This document shows positions 47,287 through 56,207 of a DNA stretch of 64,000 bases, piece by piece. Each line of letters opens with the position of its first letter. The stretch's first letter is position 1. The notes under the pieces were generated by a model. It ran no database searches and was not told where the DNA came from. It saw nothing but the letters and a program-made list of their open reading frames with translations. Location of the stretch: NCBI RefSeq assembly GCF_020687825.1, contig NZ_JAJEWP010000001.1:1396998-1460997 (forward strand), in the 5' to 3' direction. The stretch comes from Fluctibacter halophilus. Its GTDB lineage: Bacteria; Pseudomonadota; Gammaproteobacteria; Enterobacterales; Alteromonadaceae. The translations under genes and the position numbers were made by a program.

Positions 47287-48692
47287 TTGGCCACCAGGCG
47301 TAGATCGATGGATGCGGAATACAGAAAGATTGGGCAGGGCTCGGTAAACGTGAGGCGCACCATCATGTCACCAAACACTTTCATAGAGTCCCACTGCACT
47401 TCCTGCGACGTGATACCCAAGCGCCCTATCTCCAACCAGGTTTCATGCGCCCATGACTTACCGCCGTCAATGCTTGACTCAACCTGTATACGCGGATTCT
47501 CGTTTCCTTGGATAAGACCAGTCCCTGTTTCGATGACAAAGCGCATCGATGACATTCGCACCTTTTTACCCCGGTGCTGTTTACCAAATAACACGGCATT
47601 GATAGAGCTGGTTACCCGCCGGCGCTGGATTGCAGTGCTGTCGTACTCGTAACAATCAAGATCCAGCTTATACAAGTTGCCGTTTGTGGAATCTGCCAGG
47701 TAGTTAATCCCCTCGCAGTAGCAGGCTGACGTTGCATTAAACACGCCACCATCAAGACCGTAGGACAGTTCAAACCAACCGTTTTCTTCGAGATCGGTGT
47801 TCACCGCCAGAGTCTTATTCCCCGAAGGGAACGTGATGATGTAAAAGCGCTGGCGCTGGATTTTCAGACAATAGCCAATTGCATCATCAATAGTGGGCAT
47901 TTCCTCAAGCGCGGTAATTATACCCGGTGATGTAATGTCCTTTGAGCCGGCTGTGTTCGCCTTGTAGATATGGCGGTCATGACCAACAAAATAGAAGTGA
48001 TCAGCATCCTTAGCAATCGAGAAGCGAGCGCCGAGCCCTACTTCAATGATTTGGCCATCAAGGATCTCAATGGGCGGCTGACCGACACCTGAGTTATACC
48101 ACTGTTCAATTGTCTTTTTACTGCAGCGGAATATGCGTTGATGAAAAACGAAGTCACGCACCAATTCATCAGGGTTGGTTTCAGCGCCAATCGCATCAAG
48201 ACCACTGGCGGTGCTACCGTCACCTACGGCACTGACTGTGGTCAGGTCTTTCGACGTAAACAGGAATTGATTGTTGATAAAGTCTATGGACAGCACGTTT
48301 TGTATATCTGCGTCATTGACTAGCACAACCTTTTCACCATCGTACCAGTACACTTTTCCATGAGTATTGATAAAAAGGTTCAAACCATCATTGGCGAATA
48401 TGCAACGCTCTGACCCTGGTATACTGCCCAATTTCACATTGTTGACCCCATCAACACGATACAGGGCTGTTCCTGACACCCGATAGCGCTTACCTTTCAT
48501 CATGGTCAAGCCACGATCTATGCCAGTTACATTACTCACGGGCAGCAGTCCAGGGAACGGCATCAGCGTGTAGTTCTCTTTGCCGCCGGCATCAACCTGC
48601 TGATACAGGTTACGCGTTACCTGTGAGGCTAACGGACGGGACCGGCTTTTGTACGTTGGCCCCGTGATGTTGACCGGGAAAGACTGGTACAT
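47283..48692 (-). CDS. Packaged-DNA stabilisation (head-tail plug) protein, P22 gp10-like
   Basis: 469 residues from the ATG at 48692, which overlaps the upstream TAA. Repeated beta segments with DGLNLFINTHGKVYWYDG and FINNQFLFTSKDL, plus DLRLVAK at the end, match the P22 gp10 group that closes the portal after packaging. It follows the adaptor gene, as in P22 (4, 10, 26). The longer frame to 48704 begins with TTG and is not supported. Confidence 0.78.
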   Translation of the reverse strand: MYQSFPVNITGPTYKSRSRPLASQVTRNLYQQVDAGGKENYTLMPFPGLLPVSNVTGIDRGLTMMKGKRYRVSGTALYRVDGVNNVKLGSIPGSERCIFANDGLNLFINTHGKVYWYDGEKVVLVNDADIQNVLSIDFINNQFLFTSKDLTTVSAVGDGSTASGLDAIGAETNPDELVRDFVFHQRIFRCSKKTIEQWYNSGVGQPPIEILDGQIIEVGLGARFSIAKDADHFYFVGHDRHIYKANTAGSKDITSPGIITALEEMPTIDDAIGYCLKIQRQRFYIITFPSGNKTLAVNTDLEENGWFELSYGLDGGVFNATSACYCEGINYLADSTNGNLYKLDLDCYEYDSTAIQRRRVTSSINAVLFGKQHRGKKVRMSSMRFVIETGTGLIQGNENPRIQVESSIDGGKSWAHETWLEIGRLGITSQEVQWDSMKVFGDMMVRLTFTEPCPIFLYSASIDLRLVAK

Positions 48693-49321
48693 TATGGGTT
48701 CCAACCAAGATCGAGGGACAGAACACCGGAAAAGCGGATATCTTCTTCCGCATCATTCGCCGCTTCAATCGCTGAGTAAAAACGAGTGCTGTACAACTGG
48801 ATGTTTTCCACTTCCTGTGTATGTGTGAACAGGTTCATAAGCGTTCCGAAGAGGTAAACGTTCGGGTACTTGCTCAACACATAGTTGGTCTGATTTGCTG
48901 CCGAGAGCGGCGTATTAACCGTTTTGTAATAGAGGTCAACCGGGTAAGCCTCGTCTGGCTCAATATCAAGTTCAATTTGATTGTTTGCTACGGTGTACAC
49001 CAATGGTACGCCCTGCCCTGAACGTGGATTTAACTGTTCAGGTGTTACATACCCGAGCTGGAATTGCTCGCCACTAACTGTGATGTTTAAAGCCGTTAAT
49101 CCTGAGTACTGCACCGGGAATGCCAAATACTTCTGGCCAACAGTCATCACTGCTGCTGACTTTTTCTCATCAGCATTCAGGATTAAGGGTTTTCCTTGCG
49201 GGTTGGCTTTCATGTCTGTTTCAGCCAGGGTGATGAAATCAGGGATAAGCAGATCCATATCGCCGCGGTGCGACCACTTGATCACAGATTTGACCAGTTC
49301 ATCAAAGGTAGAAAGTGCCAT
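48692..49321 (-). CDS. Head-tail adaptor protein (P22 gp4-like)
   Basis: 209 residues. Typical family start FDELVKSVIKWSHRGDMDLL followed by PDFITLAETDMKANPQ and the later LYYKTVNTPLSAANQTNYVL. This is the phage adaptor protein family joining portal to tail. It is 54 bases after the small 70-residue gene, with a terminator in between, and directly before the gp10-like gene. Confidence 0.78.
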   Translation of the reverse strand: MALSTFDELVKSVIKWSHRGDMDLLIPDFITLAETDMKANPQGKPLILNADEKKSAAVMTVGQKYLAFPVQYSGLTALNITVSGEQFQLGYVTPEQLNPRSGQGVPLVYTVANNQIELDIEPDEAYPVDLYYKTVNTPLSAANQTNYVLSKYPNVYLFGTLMNLFTHTQEVENIQLYSTRFYSAIEAANDAEEDIRFSGVLSLDLGWNP

Positions 49322-49333
49322 GATTGCTCCAAT

Positions 49334-49358
49334 AAAAAAGGGGGCATCAGCCCCCTTC
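49334..49358 (-). terminator. Terminator between capsid and adaptor genes
   Basis: A 6-bp GGGGGC/GCCCCC stem with an ATCA loop, flanked on the minus strand by a T run. It could lower expression of tail genes relative to capsid genes. Confidence 0.78.
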
Positions 49359-49374
49359 TCAACTTACTGCGATG

Positions 49375-49587
49375 TTACTTGTCGCCACCTTCGTCACCGT
49401 CATTGGCGGTGGACTTGGTAGCGCCTTTAGCGGTGGGCTTGGTTTCTGATGCAGAAACCTTTTCCATCCACTTGCTGCTGAACGCGGCCTCAACGTCCTT
49501 CTTGGTTGCACCTTCCAGTGAGAAGACTTTACCTTCCTGGATGATGCGCCCACCATAGAAGCCGGTTTGCTTTGCTTTAACTCGCAT
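49375..49587 (-). CDS. Small hypothetical head-cluster protein
   Basis: 70 residues. A compact N-terminal part (MRVKAKQTGFYGGRIIQEGK) with a Ser/Lys/Asp-rich tail. Such proteins sit after the capsid-cement gene in BPP-1-like phages. Role unknown, possibly head-related. Confidence 0.6.
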   Translation of the reverse strand: MRVKAKQTGFYGGRIIQEGKVFSLEGATKKDVEAAFSSKWMEKVSASETKPTAKGATKSTANDGDEGGDK

Positions 49588-49597
49588 ACATCACCCC

Positions 49598-50023
49598 CTA
49601 TGAAATGATGAAGCCAGACTGATAGTTTTCATAACCGTCAATCATGCTCAGTGGTTGCAGGAATGCGCTGTAAGTAATGCTTGGCGTGGTGCCCGCAAGG
49701 GTTAACGCCAGACGCAAATAGCGCTCGTTGTTGTGACCCAGCGGGATCACCAACTTTCCGCCAGCTTTCAACTCTGACGATGGGATCGCAGCACTTGCCA
49801 GGGTAGCGGCAGAGCTAAACGCACTGTTGTCATCAGTCTGAACACCAACGGTGTATGTTTCATCACCGGTGGTGGTGTCGGCATCAGACAAGCAGACAAC
49901 AATCCCCATTGGTTCACCTTTACCAATGTCTCGGTCTGAGCCGAGATCAATGGTGTTGGTGGAATTACCAGTTGCCGTCAGGTTTTGATCAGCGGCAAAT
50001 TGCAGTTGTGAATCAAGAAACAT
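49598..50023 (-). CDS. Capsid cement protein, Bbp16 family
   Basis: 141 residues: MFLDSQLQFAADQNLTATGN, DLGSDRDIGKGEPMGIVV and a beta-rich body. It matches the Bbp16 cement protein that decorates and stabilises the Bordetella phage BPP-1 capsid. It is directly downstream of the major capsid gene, 11 bases away, as expected. Confidence 0.82.
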   Translation of the reverse strand: MFLDSQLQFAADQNLTATGNSTNTIDLGSDRDIGKGEPMGIVVCLSDADTTTGDETYTVGVQTDDNSAFSSAATLASAAIPSSELKAGGKLVIPLGHNNERYLRLALTLAGTTPSITYSAFLQPLSMIDGYENYQSGFIIS

Positions 50024-50034
50024 GATGCACCTCC

Positions 50035-51024
50035 TTACACTACACGAGCTTCGGTTTCGAGCAGGGCATCCACTGTACGCACAGGGATCATGCGCAGAGT
50101 GGTTTTCAGCTTGCCCTCTTCTTCCGAAGAACGAAGTTGAACGTTGGCTTTGTTTGCCGCCTGAATGTCCAGCATTTCCTTCACGGTGCGGTTTGCGTAG
50201 AACGCCAACTTAACACCAGACAATGAAGGGATACGATGGATAGCGCGAAGCATCAGATTGATCAGCTTCACAGTTCCGCCAGTTTCATCGGCGACCAGGT
50301 TAGAAACATCGATGTTTGCAATGCGCACAACGTAGCGCCAGTCCTTTACGACCAGGCCATTTTTCCACTTCCAGTGATCCATATAGGCACGGAAACGGTC
50401 GCCGTTCGCATCGAACGCATCACCAATACCCAGGTCTTCGTGAGAAACGCCTGCCTTAGTCCCTTTCGGGAAAACGCCGTGACAAGTACGCTGACCCCAA
50501 CCCACCAGGTAGATCGAAGTATTGTCTGAACCGGTACCACCGGCATCAATGATGTTCTGCGCATTTGAAGCCGACAAATCGCCGTAGCGATTGGCAAGGC
50601 CAACAAATTCCTCGGGGTTCGACGCACTGCCGTAGAACAACGATGTTGCCATGCGCTGGTTCATCGCTTCCAGGAAGGCAATGTTTTCGTCAAAGCGGAA
50701 TTGTTTGGCGTTCGCGTTCAGGTTAACCACATCGACATCAAGCTCACAACGGGCTTCAAGACTCGCTGCATGCTCGATCACCTGTGCGGTTTTCGATTTG
50801 CTGGATGGGACACCCATATTGGCCAAACGATAGTAAACGTCGGGCAGGCCGGTACGGATAGTGGTTTGTTCGCCAGTTGGCAAATTACCCTCTTTGAACA
50901 GCATATCATCGAGGATTTCGTTTTGTTGGGACAGGATTTCAACTGTCCGTGACACCTTGCCGTTTGGATCCAATTTCTTGGCGTGATCAGCGAGGGTGGC
51001 TACTGTATTACCTACTACAGCCAT
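50035..51024 (-). CDS. Major capsid protein, BPP-1-like (HK97 fold)
   Basis: 329 residues. Start MAVVGNTVATLADHAKKLDP, then TVEILSQQNEILDDMLFKEG, TIRTGLPDVYYRLANMGVPS and the central GWGQRTCHGVFPKG. These are characteristic of the BPP-1 group capsid protein, which adopts an HK97-like fold. It is preceded by an acidic scaffold-like gene and followed by the cement protein. Confidence 0.86.
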   Translation of the reverse strand: MAVVGNTVATLADHAKKLDPNGKVSRTVEILSQQNEILDDMLFKEGNLPTGEQTTIRTGLPDVYYRLANMGVPSSKSKTAQVIEHAASLEARCELDVDVVNLNANAKQFRFDENIAFLEAMNQRMATSLFYGSASNPEEFVGLANRYGDLSASNAQNIIDAGGTGSDNTSIYLVGWGQRTCHGVFPKGTKAGVSHEDLGIGDAFDANGDRFRAYMDHWKWKNGLVVKDWRYVVRIANIDVSNLVADETGGTVKLINLMLRAIHRIPSLSGVKLAFYANRTVKEMLDIQAANKANVQLRSSEEEGKLKTTLRMIPVRTVDALLETEARVV

Positions 51025-51041
51025 AATTTGTTACCCCTTAT

Positions 51042-51932
51042 TCAGTAGAAAAGGTCGGCGTCTTCCTTCTTCTTTCCACCCGTAGGTGATGAAGAGGGCT
51101 TGGCGCCACGTGGTTTGATTTTTACTTTTTTCCTGACAGCGTCCGCTTTGGTTTTGGTTTTCTGGTACCGGACGGCATCAAGAATGGTGATGAAGTGATG
51201 CGCACGAAGGCTGGTTACTTCTTCCTGGCTGTAACCCTGGTCCTTCAAGTACTGCTGCATGTCTGCCATGTCCTGCTTGTACTGTTCGGTCACATTGCCA
51301 TCTTTGTCACGCCAGTGTGGTTGCGCTTCCCACAGCTTTTGTGCTTCTTCAACCTTCTGCTCTTCGGATAGAGTTTCCTGACGTTCAGAATGCGCGGATT
51401 TGGCCTTTTCAAGCAATTGCTTGCGATTGTCGGCGGCCTCCTTCTGAATGATGTACTCTTCCGGATCATCTTCCTTCAGCGCTTCCAGATCCGTTTCATC
51501 ATCCAGTTTGATGAGCGCTTCAAGCTGCGGGATGAGATCATCCAGCGCAGCGGCCTTGTCATTCAAGGCTTTGCGTTGATCGGCAAGCTCTGCGGTTTTT
51601 TTGCTGTAGTCCGATTGCATCATGCGCTCAGATTCAGCGGTGCTAGCCTGTTCCTTCCATTTACGGACTTCTTCAAGGCTTACTTCTTCACCGTCTAAAT
51701 CCAAATACAGATCGTCGGCCTCTTCCTCTTCCCCATCCTCCTGCTCGTCATCAGTTCCAGTTTCGTCCTGGTTGTCTGAATCATCGCTTTCAGATGGTTC
51801 ATCGGGCTGGTGATCACCGGTTTCATCGGTTGCCGCGTCATCCGCTGTTTGCTCTGACTGGTCCGAATCAGTTTCCGGTGGGTAGAACAAATCGCCAGGT
51901 TCAATTTCTTGATTATCTGGTGTATCGCTCAT
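51042..51932 (-). CDS. Scaffolding protein
   Basis: 296 residues. The N-terminal half is extremely acidic (Asp/Glu-rich, residues about 10-85) and is followed by a charged coiled-coil region (EVRKWKEQASTAESERMMQ, LADQRKALNDKAAALDDLIP) and a basic C-terminus (KTKTKADAVRKKVKIKPRG). This layout is typical of phage scaffolding proteins with a basic capsid-binding tail. It lies immediately before the capsid gene. Confidence 0.72.
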   Translation of the reverse strand: MSDTPDNQEIEPGDLFYPPETDSDQSEQTADDAATDETGDHQPDEPSESDDSDNQDETGTDDEQEDGEEEEADDLYLDLDGEEVSLEEVRKWKEQASTAESERMMQSDYSKKTAELADQRKALNDKAAALDDLIPQLEALIKLDDETDLEALKEDDPEEYIIQKEAADNRKQLLEKAKSAHSERQETLSEEQKVEEAQKLWEAQPHWRDKDGNVTEQYKQDMADMQQYLKDQGYSQEEVTSLRAHHFITILDAVRYQKTKTKADAVRKKVKIKPRGAKPSSSPTGGKKKEDADLFY

Positions 51933-51934
51933 GA

Positions 51935-52207
51935 TTAGTTTCCAGTAATTTTGTCTTTGAGAATTTCGAGCAATGAACGCTTAGCGTCCTGCCCTTCGTT
52001 CGCAATGCTTTCAAGCTCACCGACGATGGCGTTGACCGCCTTCATCTGTCGCCATATCTCATCGCGTTGTTTTGAGCGTTTGGATTGCTCAAATTCATGG
52101 ATAAGCCGCGCCCTAACAACCGTCACAGCATTATTAAAGTGACGCAGCGCCAACTCTGCCCCTTCACCTTCAGCGGCGATGGCATGTAGATGTTCTTCGT
52201 GATCCAT
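51935..52207 (-). CDS. Small helical protein between portal and scaffold
   Basis: 90 residues, helical (HEEHLHAIAAEGEGAELALR, EIWRQMKAVNAIVGELESIA). It lies in the head cluster between portal and scaffold genes with gaps of two and three bases. Function unknown. It could assist portal or capsid assembly. Confidence 0.62.
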   Translation of the reverse strand: MDHEEHLHAIAAEGEGAELALRHFNNAVTVVRARLIHEFEQSKRSKQRDEIWRQMKAVNAIVGELESIANEGQDAKRSLLEILKDKITGN

Positions 52208-52210
52208 TGG

Positions 52211-54250
52211 TTAAACCTTGCTGCCTGGAATGTCTGCGTTGTGCGTCAGTTCGAGTTCGGTAAGGCGTATAGAGATGTCTTCCAATTGTTTACTGATTTT
52301 CGCCTGTAGCTCAGCGTCAAACTGTCGGGCATTTTCTGCCAGCTTCATTTTCTCAAGGTTGTCTTTAGCCCTAGCATCAATCAGTTTTGCTTCGGCTTTT
52401 ATCATTTCCGATTCAGCAAGCGGGTTTTGCATCGACTGCAATTGCTCTTGAAGCAACAGTAATTGCTGATTCAGGATCTCGTTTTCCGCCTGCAGTCTTT
52501 CTGCCGGCTCTTCAGGATCGTTGAAGTAGTGTGAAATGTTTTTGACCTCAAGCGCCTTGAGCAGCTTCGCCCTGGCGTTGTATCGCTTCTTCTCGTCAAC
52601 GAGTACTGAACCTTCAGCTTTTAACTGGTCTTGCATGGCAATGATGCCTGACATGCTTTCAACGACCTTGTCGTTGTCACCGGCACCCAAGCCAACCTCG
52701 GTAGAGGTCGTATGGTCGTACTTCCATCGACCTGGGTTTGTTGTAAGTTGCTTTCCGAGTACAGAGAACTCAACTTCACTATCCTGGCAACGCGACACCA
52801 ACCAGGCGACGCCGCGGTATAATTTGCGATATCCGGTTTCAACAATGCACCGGGCGGCAAGTTGGATTTTCGCCCGAGACTCTTCCTGTACGCCTTCAAA
52901 GCGTGTTGCTGTCTCCTTATTCAGTTGATCAGCGTTAAGCCCCTGTGAGGCCATCTGAGTGCCTACGGTCTGACTTTTTAGCTTGTCCAGGTGTTGAAGG
53001 ATCAACAGGGCTTTATCACCGATAAAGGGGATGGTGATCGGCGTTACGTGGTTGGCAATAGACTGACCATCTTCGTTGTTGACTCGCACGTGAGTGCCAA
53101 TTTTTCTGGACAGTAGATCAACTTTGTTGACGTCCTTCGACACACCCAGTTTGGGGTTATTCACCGCCGTGTTGTTATCCAGCATATTGCGGGTTGTCGC
53201 GGTGTTTATTTCCGCGTAAGGCAACACTTCGGTGGCACGACCACGACCGTACAGCTTGTGCGGCTCTCGAATTGCCGAACCAACCGCATAGGGTACGTGG
53301 TCAAACACCTCTTCATCCAGGATGATATTACCTGAACGCTGGATCCGCATACGCTCGGCAATGCCGTCACCATCACGGTCAACCAACACATACAGATCCT
53401 TATATTCAACCTCCTCATTGGCCCATTCAGCGTTGTAATATGTATCGTCCTGCCCTTCTTCCGCGTCTCGGATCGTTTGCGTGGTGCTGGTAACCTGTTC
53501 ACTGCCAGCGCACGGAAGAGAAGCGACAAGGCTTTTGCTGAATCCAAGCTCAACCAACTCACCACGTGTTTTGGTCGAGCGGTCGCCAACCAACTTGGCA
53601 TCATCAAGCGACCTTGCACCGCTACTGAACAGGAAGTTACCGCTCGTTACGGGACAGATTCTGACCTGCTTGCGAATGGTAACCACTTTGAAGGTAACAT
53701 CAATTTCACCGAGGCGTTCGCCTTCCTCTGCATCGATGTCCTTGACCTCAACGCCCGGGCGCTCCAATGATTTGTAGATCTCGGATAGCTCAGCTTCATC
53801 AATACCGGTGTACTTGTGTTCTTCAACCGATTTAGTTTCTACGTAGTAGTACTTCATGACCCCCATACGGAAGCGGTCACAGTCTTTGATGAAATCGTAA
53901 TTTGCAGTAAAGGAATCTTCCTGACCACGGATCAACCAGTCCACGTACTTGGTTTTTCCCTCGGCCTCTAAGCGATCTGTCTCACTTTCTGGATTGGATG
54001 GCTCAAATTTGATGATCTCGTCACTGCACAAGATGGTGCGGATCAATGAAGGCATATCTGACTCAATCAGATCCGCCACATCATTTGAAACAAACTTAGA
54101 GCGGCCAGCTTCCTCAGTGCCATAAGGCTCACGACGTTCACGGCGCATTATCTCAGCGTTGTGTTGTTCGATACTGTCCTGAACCGTTTGAGCATCAGAT
54201 TCGAGCGAATCAAGAATGCTGCTCAGTTCGTCGTCGGTCATTTTAGCCAT
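52211..54250 (-). CDS. Portal protein
   Basis: 679 residues, long as in the P22 gp1 and BPP-1 group. Landmarks are RREPYGTEEAGRSKFVSNDV, then ESDMPSLIRTILCSDEIIKF, the C-terminal YGRGRATEVLPYAEINTATT and a coiled-coil tail rich in Gln (LLLLQEQLQSMQNPL). It forms the dodecameric vertex through which DNA is packaged. It follows the large terminase with no gap. Confidence 0.85.
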   Translation of the reverse strand: MAKMTDDELSSILDSLESDAQTVQDSIEQHNAEIMRRERREPYGTEEAGRSKFVSNDVADLIESDMPSLIRTILCSDEIIKFEPSNPESETDRLEAEGKTKYVDWLIRGQEDSFTANYDFIKDCDRFRMGVMKYYYVETKSVEEHKYTGIDEAELSEIYKSLERPGVEVKDIDAEEGERLGEIDVTFKVVTIRKQVRICPVTSGNFLFSSGARSLDDAKLVGDRSTKTRGELVELGFSKSLVASLPCAGSEQVTSTTQTIRDAEEGQDDTYYNAEWANEEVEYKDLYVLVDRDGDGIAERMRIQRSGNIILDEEVFDHVPYAVGSAIREPHKLYGRGRATEVLPYAEINTATTRNMLDNNTAVNNPKLGVSKDVNKVDLLSRKIGTHVRVNNEDGQSIANHVTPITIPFIGDKALLILQHLDKLKSQTVGTQMASQGLNADQLNKETATRFEGVQEESRAKIQLAARCIVETGYRKLYRGVAWLVSRCQDSEVEFSVLGKQLTTNPGRWKYDHTTSTEVGLGAGDNDKVVESMSGIIAMQDQLKAEGSVLVDEKKRYNARAKLLKALEVKNISHYFNDPEEPAERLQAENEILNQQLLLLQEQLQSMQNPLAESEMIKAEAKLIDARAKDNLEKMKLAENARQFDAELQAKISKQLEDISIRLTELELTHNADIPGSKV

Positions 54251-55819
54251 TTACACGATACCTTGTATGTCCTGCTCTAACGGTGTGTTCCAGTCGTCTT
54301 CGTCTTTAGGTGATGGCGCCGGCAGTGTCATCATTACGGCGTCCGCCTCATTAGGTGATGCGATCTTGAGTCGCTTCATTTCCGACTTGCCAAGGATTTG
54401 GATTAATCCGTTACGGTTGCCTGGGTGTTTGGGGATGCTGCAAAGCTGGGTGCGTAACGCGTCCCAACTTTCAATGCCGTCGGTGTCAAAGCTGATCATT
54501 TCGTCCGGATTGACATACTCACCGCGCACAACGCACCGGTAGGTGTTGTAACAACGGTTTGCCAACTCGGTGTAATACTGCGCCCGGTTGTTCAGGAACG
54601 TGTCAGCGTATGACGCTGGGTTTTCATCCCGGCCGTTTTCTGGCTTCATATATAGGCGCTTGGCGTTATCCTGGGCTTTACCGGACAGTGAGCCCTTGAA
54701 CATTTCGGCGCTTGTTCTGGTACCGGCCAAGTTGTCGCGCACCTGGCGCTTTAACCCGGTACCCATACCGTCGCCGTCCCAGCGAAACACATCAGCACCA
54801 TCCGCCTTGGCGTTGTCGGTTGCCCAGTCGCAACACTCGTCAATTTCGCCCTTACTCTTGCGTTTCACCTTGCGGATGATTGAACCATGACGCAGAGAGT
54901 ACGCAGCGGCATCACCACCGTCATCAAACGGATCGTGAGCAGCTATCTTGACCCCATGCGGCTCAAATGCTCGCTTGAGGTGCGGTAGCTTGTGAGCGTC
55001 CTTACAGGCATCTACCCACTCGGCTTTGATGATTGCGTTCTCTACTTCATCAAGGTACTTGCCGTGCCATTTGTGGTCATATTGGGACCTAGACATTTTG
55101 TCGTAGTCATCAAGTCGCTCCTGCTCCATACCGGAAGCGAGGAACCATGAGCGCGGCATATCCGTGTAGTTGAGCTCAACGACCATGATTAAGTCGTCCT
55201 CGTAGTACCCGGTACGTTCTAATTCAGCCTCTGCACGCTTTAACCATTGCTTGGCAATAGCTCCATCCCGGCGACCACGGTTCATCGTTATGATGATTTC
55301 AGGGAAGTCGATGTCTGCTTCAGCAAGCAAGGCGTCAATCTCTTCGAGTGTTGTGACCTTGTTGCCTGCCAATAACGCCTCAGTGTCCTTGGCGTTAAGT
55401 CGGACAGATGCGGTCAGGACGCGCAGGGTATTGGCGCTGATGTCCTCACCCTCTTCAATCCAGAGACCGTCAACCCCTGACAGTGTGGATTTAAGCGATG
55501 TGATGTTTCGGCTCAAGCCCCGGTAGAAGTTGCGACCTCCACTCTCGTGAGCAATGTATGACTTGGTGTCTGTGAACCCCTGGAACCCTAACCGGTCTAT
55601 CTCGTCCAGCATTGTCCTGTGTACCGATTCCTCGATACTGTTTTGGTTCTCCCGAGCGCAACACCAAAGTGCGCCGGTGGACATATCAGACAGTACATAA
55701 TCAGCAATGCCGGTCGACTTCGTTGAGCCACGACCGCCGACGATGATTTTTATTCGTTTTGGCTTCGTGAATACCGGGTGCAGTTTCTCAACATATTTGA
55801 TGTTGACTTCATGCGTCAT
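54251..55819 (-). CDS. terL: Large terminase subunit
   Basis: 522 residues. The ATPase domain has Walker A GGRGSTKS (residues 28-35) and Walker B LWIEEGED (about 119-126). The C-terminal nuclease has acidic residues in AHDPFDDGGDAAAYS and RWDGDGMGTG. It cuts concatemers and powers packaging. It overlaps the small terminase gene by 11 bases and is followed by the portal gene. Confidence 0.92.
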   Translation of the reverse strand: MTHEVNIKYVEKLHPVFTKPKRIKIIVGGRGSTKSTGIADYVLSDMSTGALWCCARENQNSIEESVHRTMLDEIDRLGFQGFTDTKSYIAHESGGRNFYRGLSRNITSLKSTLSGVDGLWIEEGEDISANTLRVLTASVRLNAKDTEALLAGNKVTTLEEIDALLAEADIDFPEIIITMNRGRRDGAIAKQWLKRAEAELERTGYYEDDLIMVVELNYTDMPRSWFLASGMEQERLDDYDKMSRSQYDHKWHGKYLDEVENAIIKAEWVDACKDAHKLPHLKRAFEPHGVKIAAHDPFDDGGDAAAYSLRHGSIIRKVKRKSKGEIDECCDWATDNAKADGADVFRWDGDGMGTGLKRQVRDNLAGTRTSAEMFKGSLSGKAQDNAKRLYMKPENGRDENPASYADTFLNNRAQYYTELANRCYNTYRCVVRGEYVNPDEMISFDTDGIESWDALRTQLCSIPKHPGNRNGLIQILGKSEMKRLKIASPNEADAVMMTLPAPSPKDEDDWNTPLEQDIQGIV

Positions 55820-56207
55820 CGGGGCCGACTGGAATAAAGTTTATCGTTGTGGTGCTTTCTGTTTTAATGGCGCCGCCGTCTTTGCCGGTCAGCTCCTGGC
55901 GAACCTTTGTCCCTTCTTTGCGATTTATGACCTGGTTGGCAGTACCTATATCACCATCGTCCAATGATTTTTTGATGATGCTTTTAGCCTTCATCGTAGG
56001 ACTGTCTTTAAGTACCTCTTTCCACTGCGAGAATTCTTCGTTTTGCTCGCAATAGTCATAAAAAGTACGAGGGGCCAAATTCGCATATACACAAGCCTCA
56101 GCGTCAGTGCACCCCCAAGAAAAAGCCTCTTCCAGTTTCCGCAGCACCTCAGCTGTTACTTTTCGTGGTCGTCCGACTTTTTTTTTAGTTGTTTTTGGTG
56201 CCGCCAT
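55809..56207 (-). CDS. terS: Small terminase subunit
   Basis: 132 residues from the ATG at 56207. The N-terminal basic segment (KKKVGRPRKVTAEVLRKLEE) precedes an HTH-like DACVYANLAPRTFYDYC-type region (AEACVYANLAPRTFYDYCEQ), then a helical core. It recognises the packaging site and stimulates TerL. Its start codon overlaps the stop of the esterase gene by one base, so it is translationally coupled. Confidence 0.85.
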   Translation of the reverse strand: MAAPKTTKKKVGRPRKVTAEVLRKLEEAFSWGCTDAEACVYANLAPRTFYDYCEQNEEFSQWKEVLKDSPTMKAKSIIKKSLDDGDIGTANQVINRKEGTKVRQELTGKDGGAIKTESTTTINFIPVGPDDA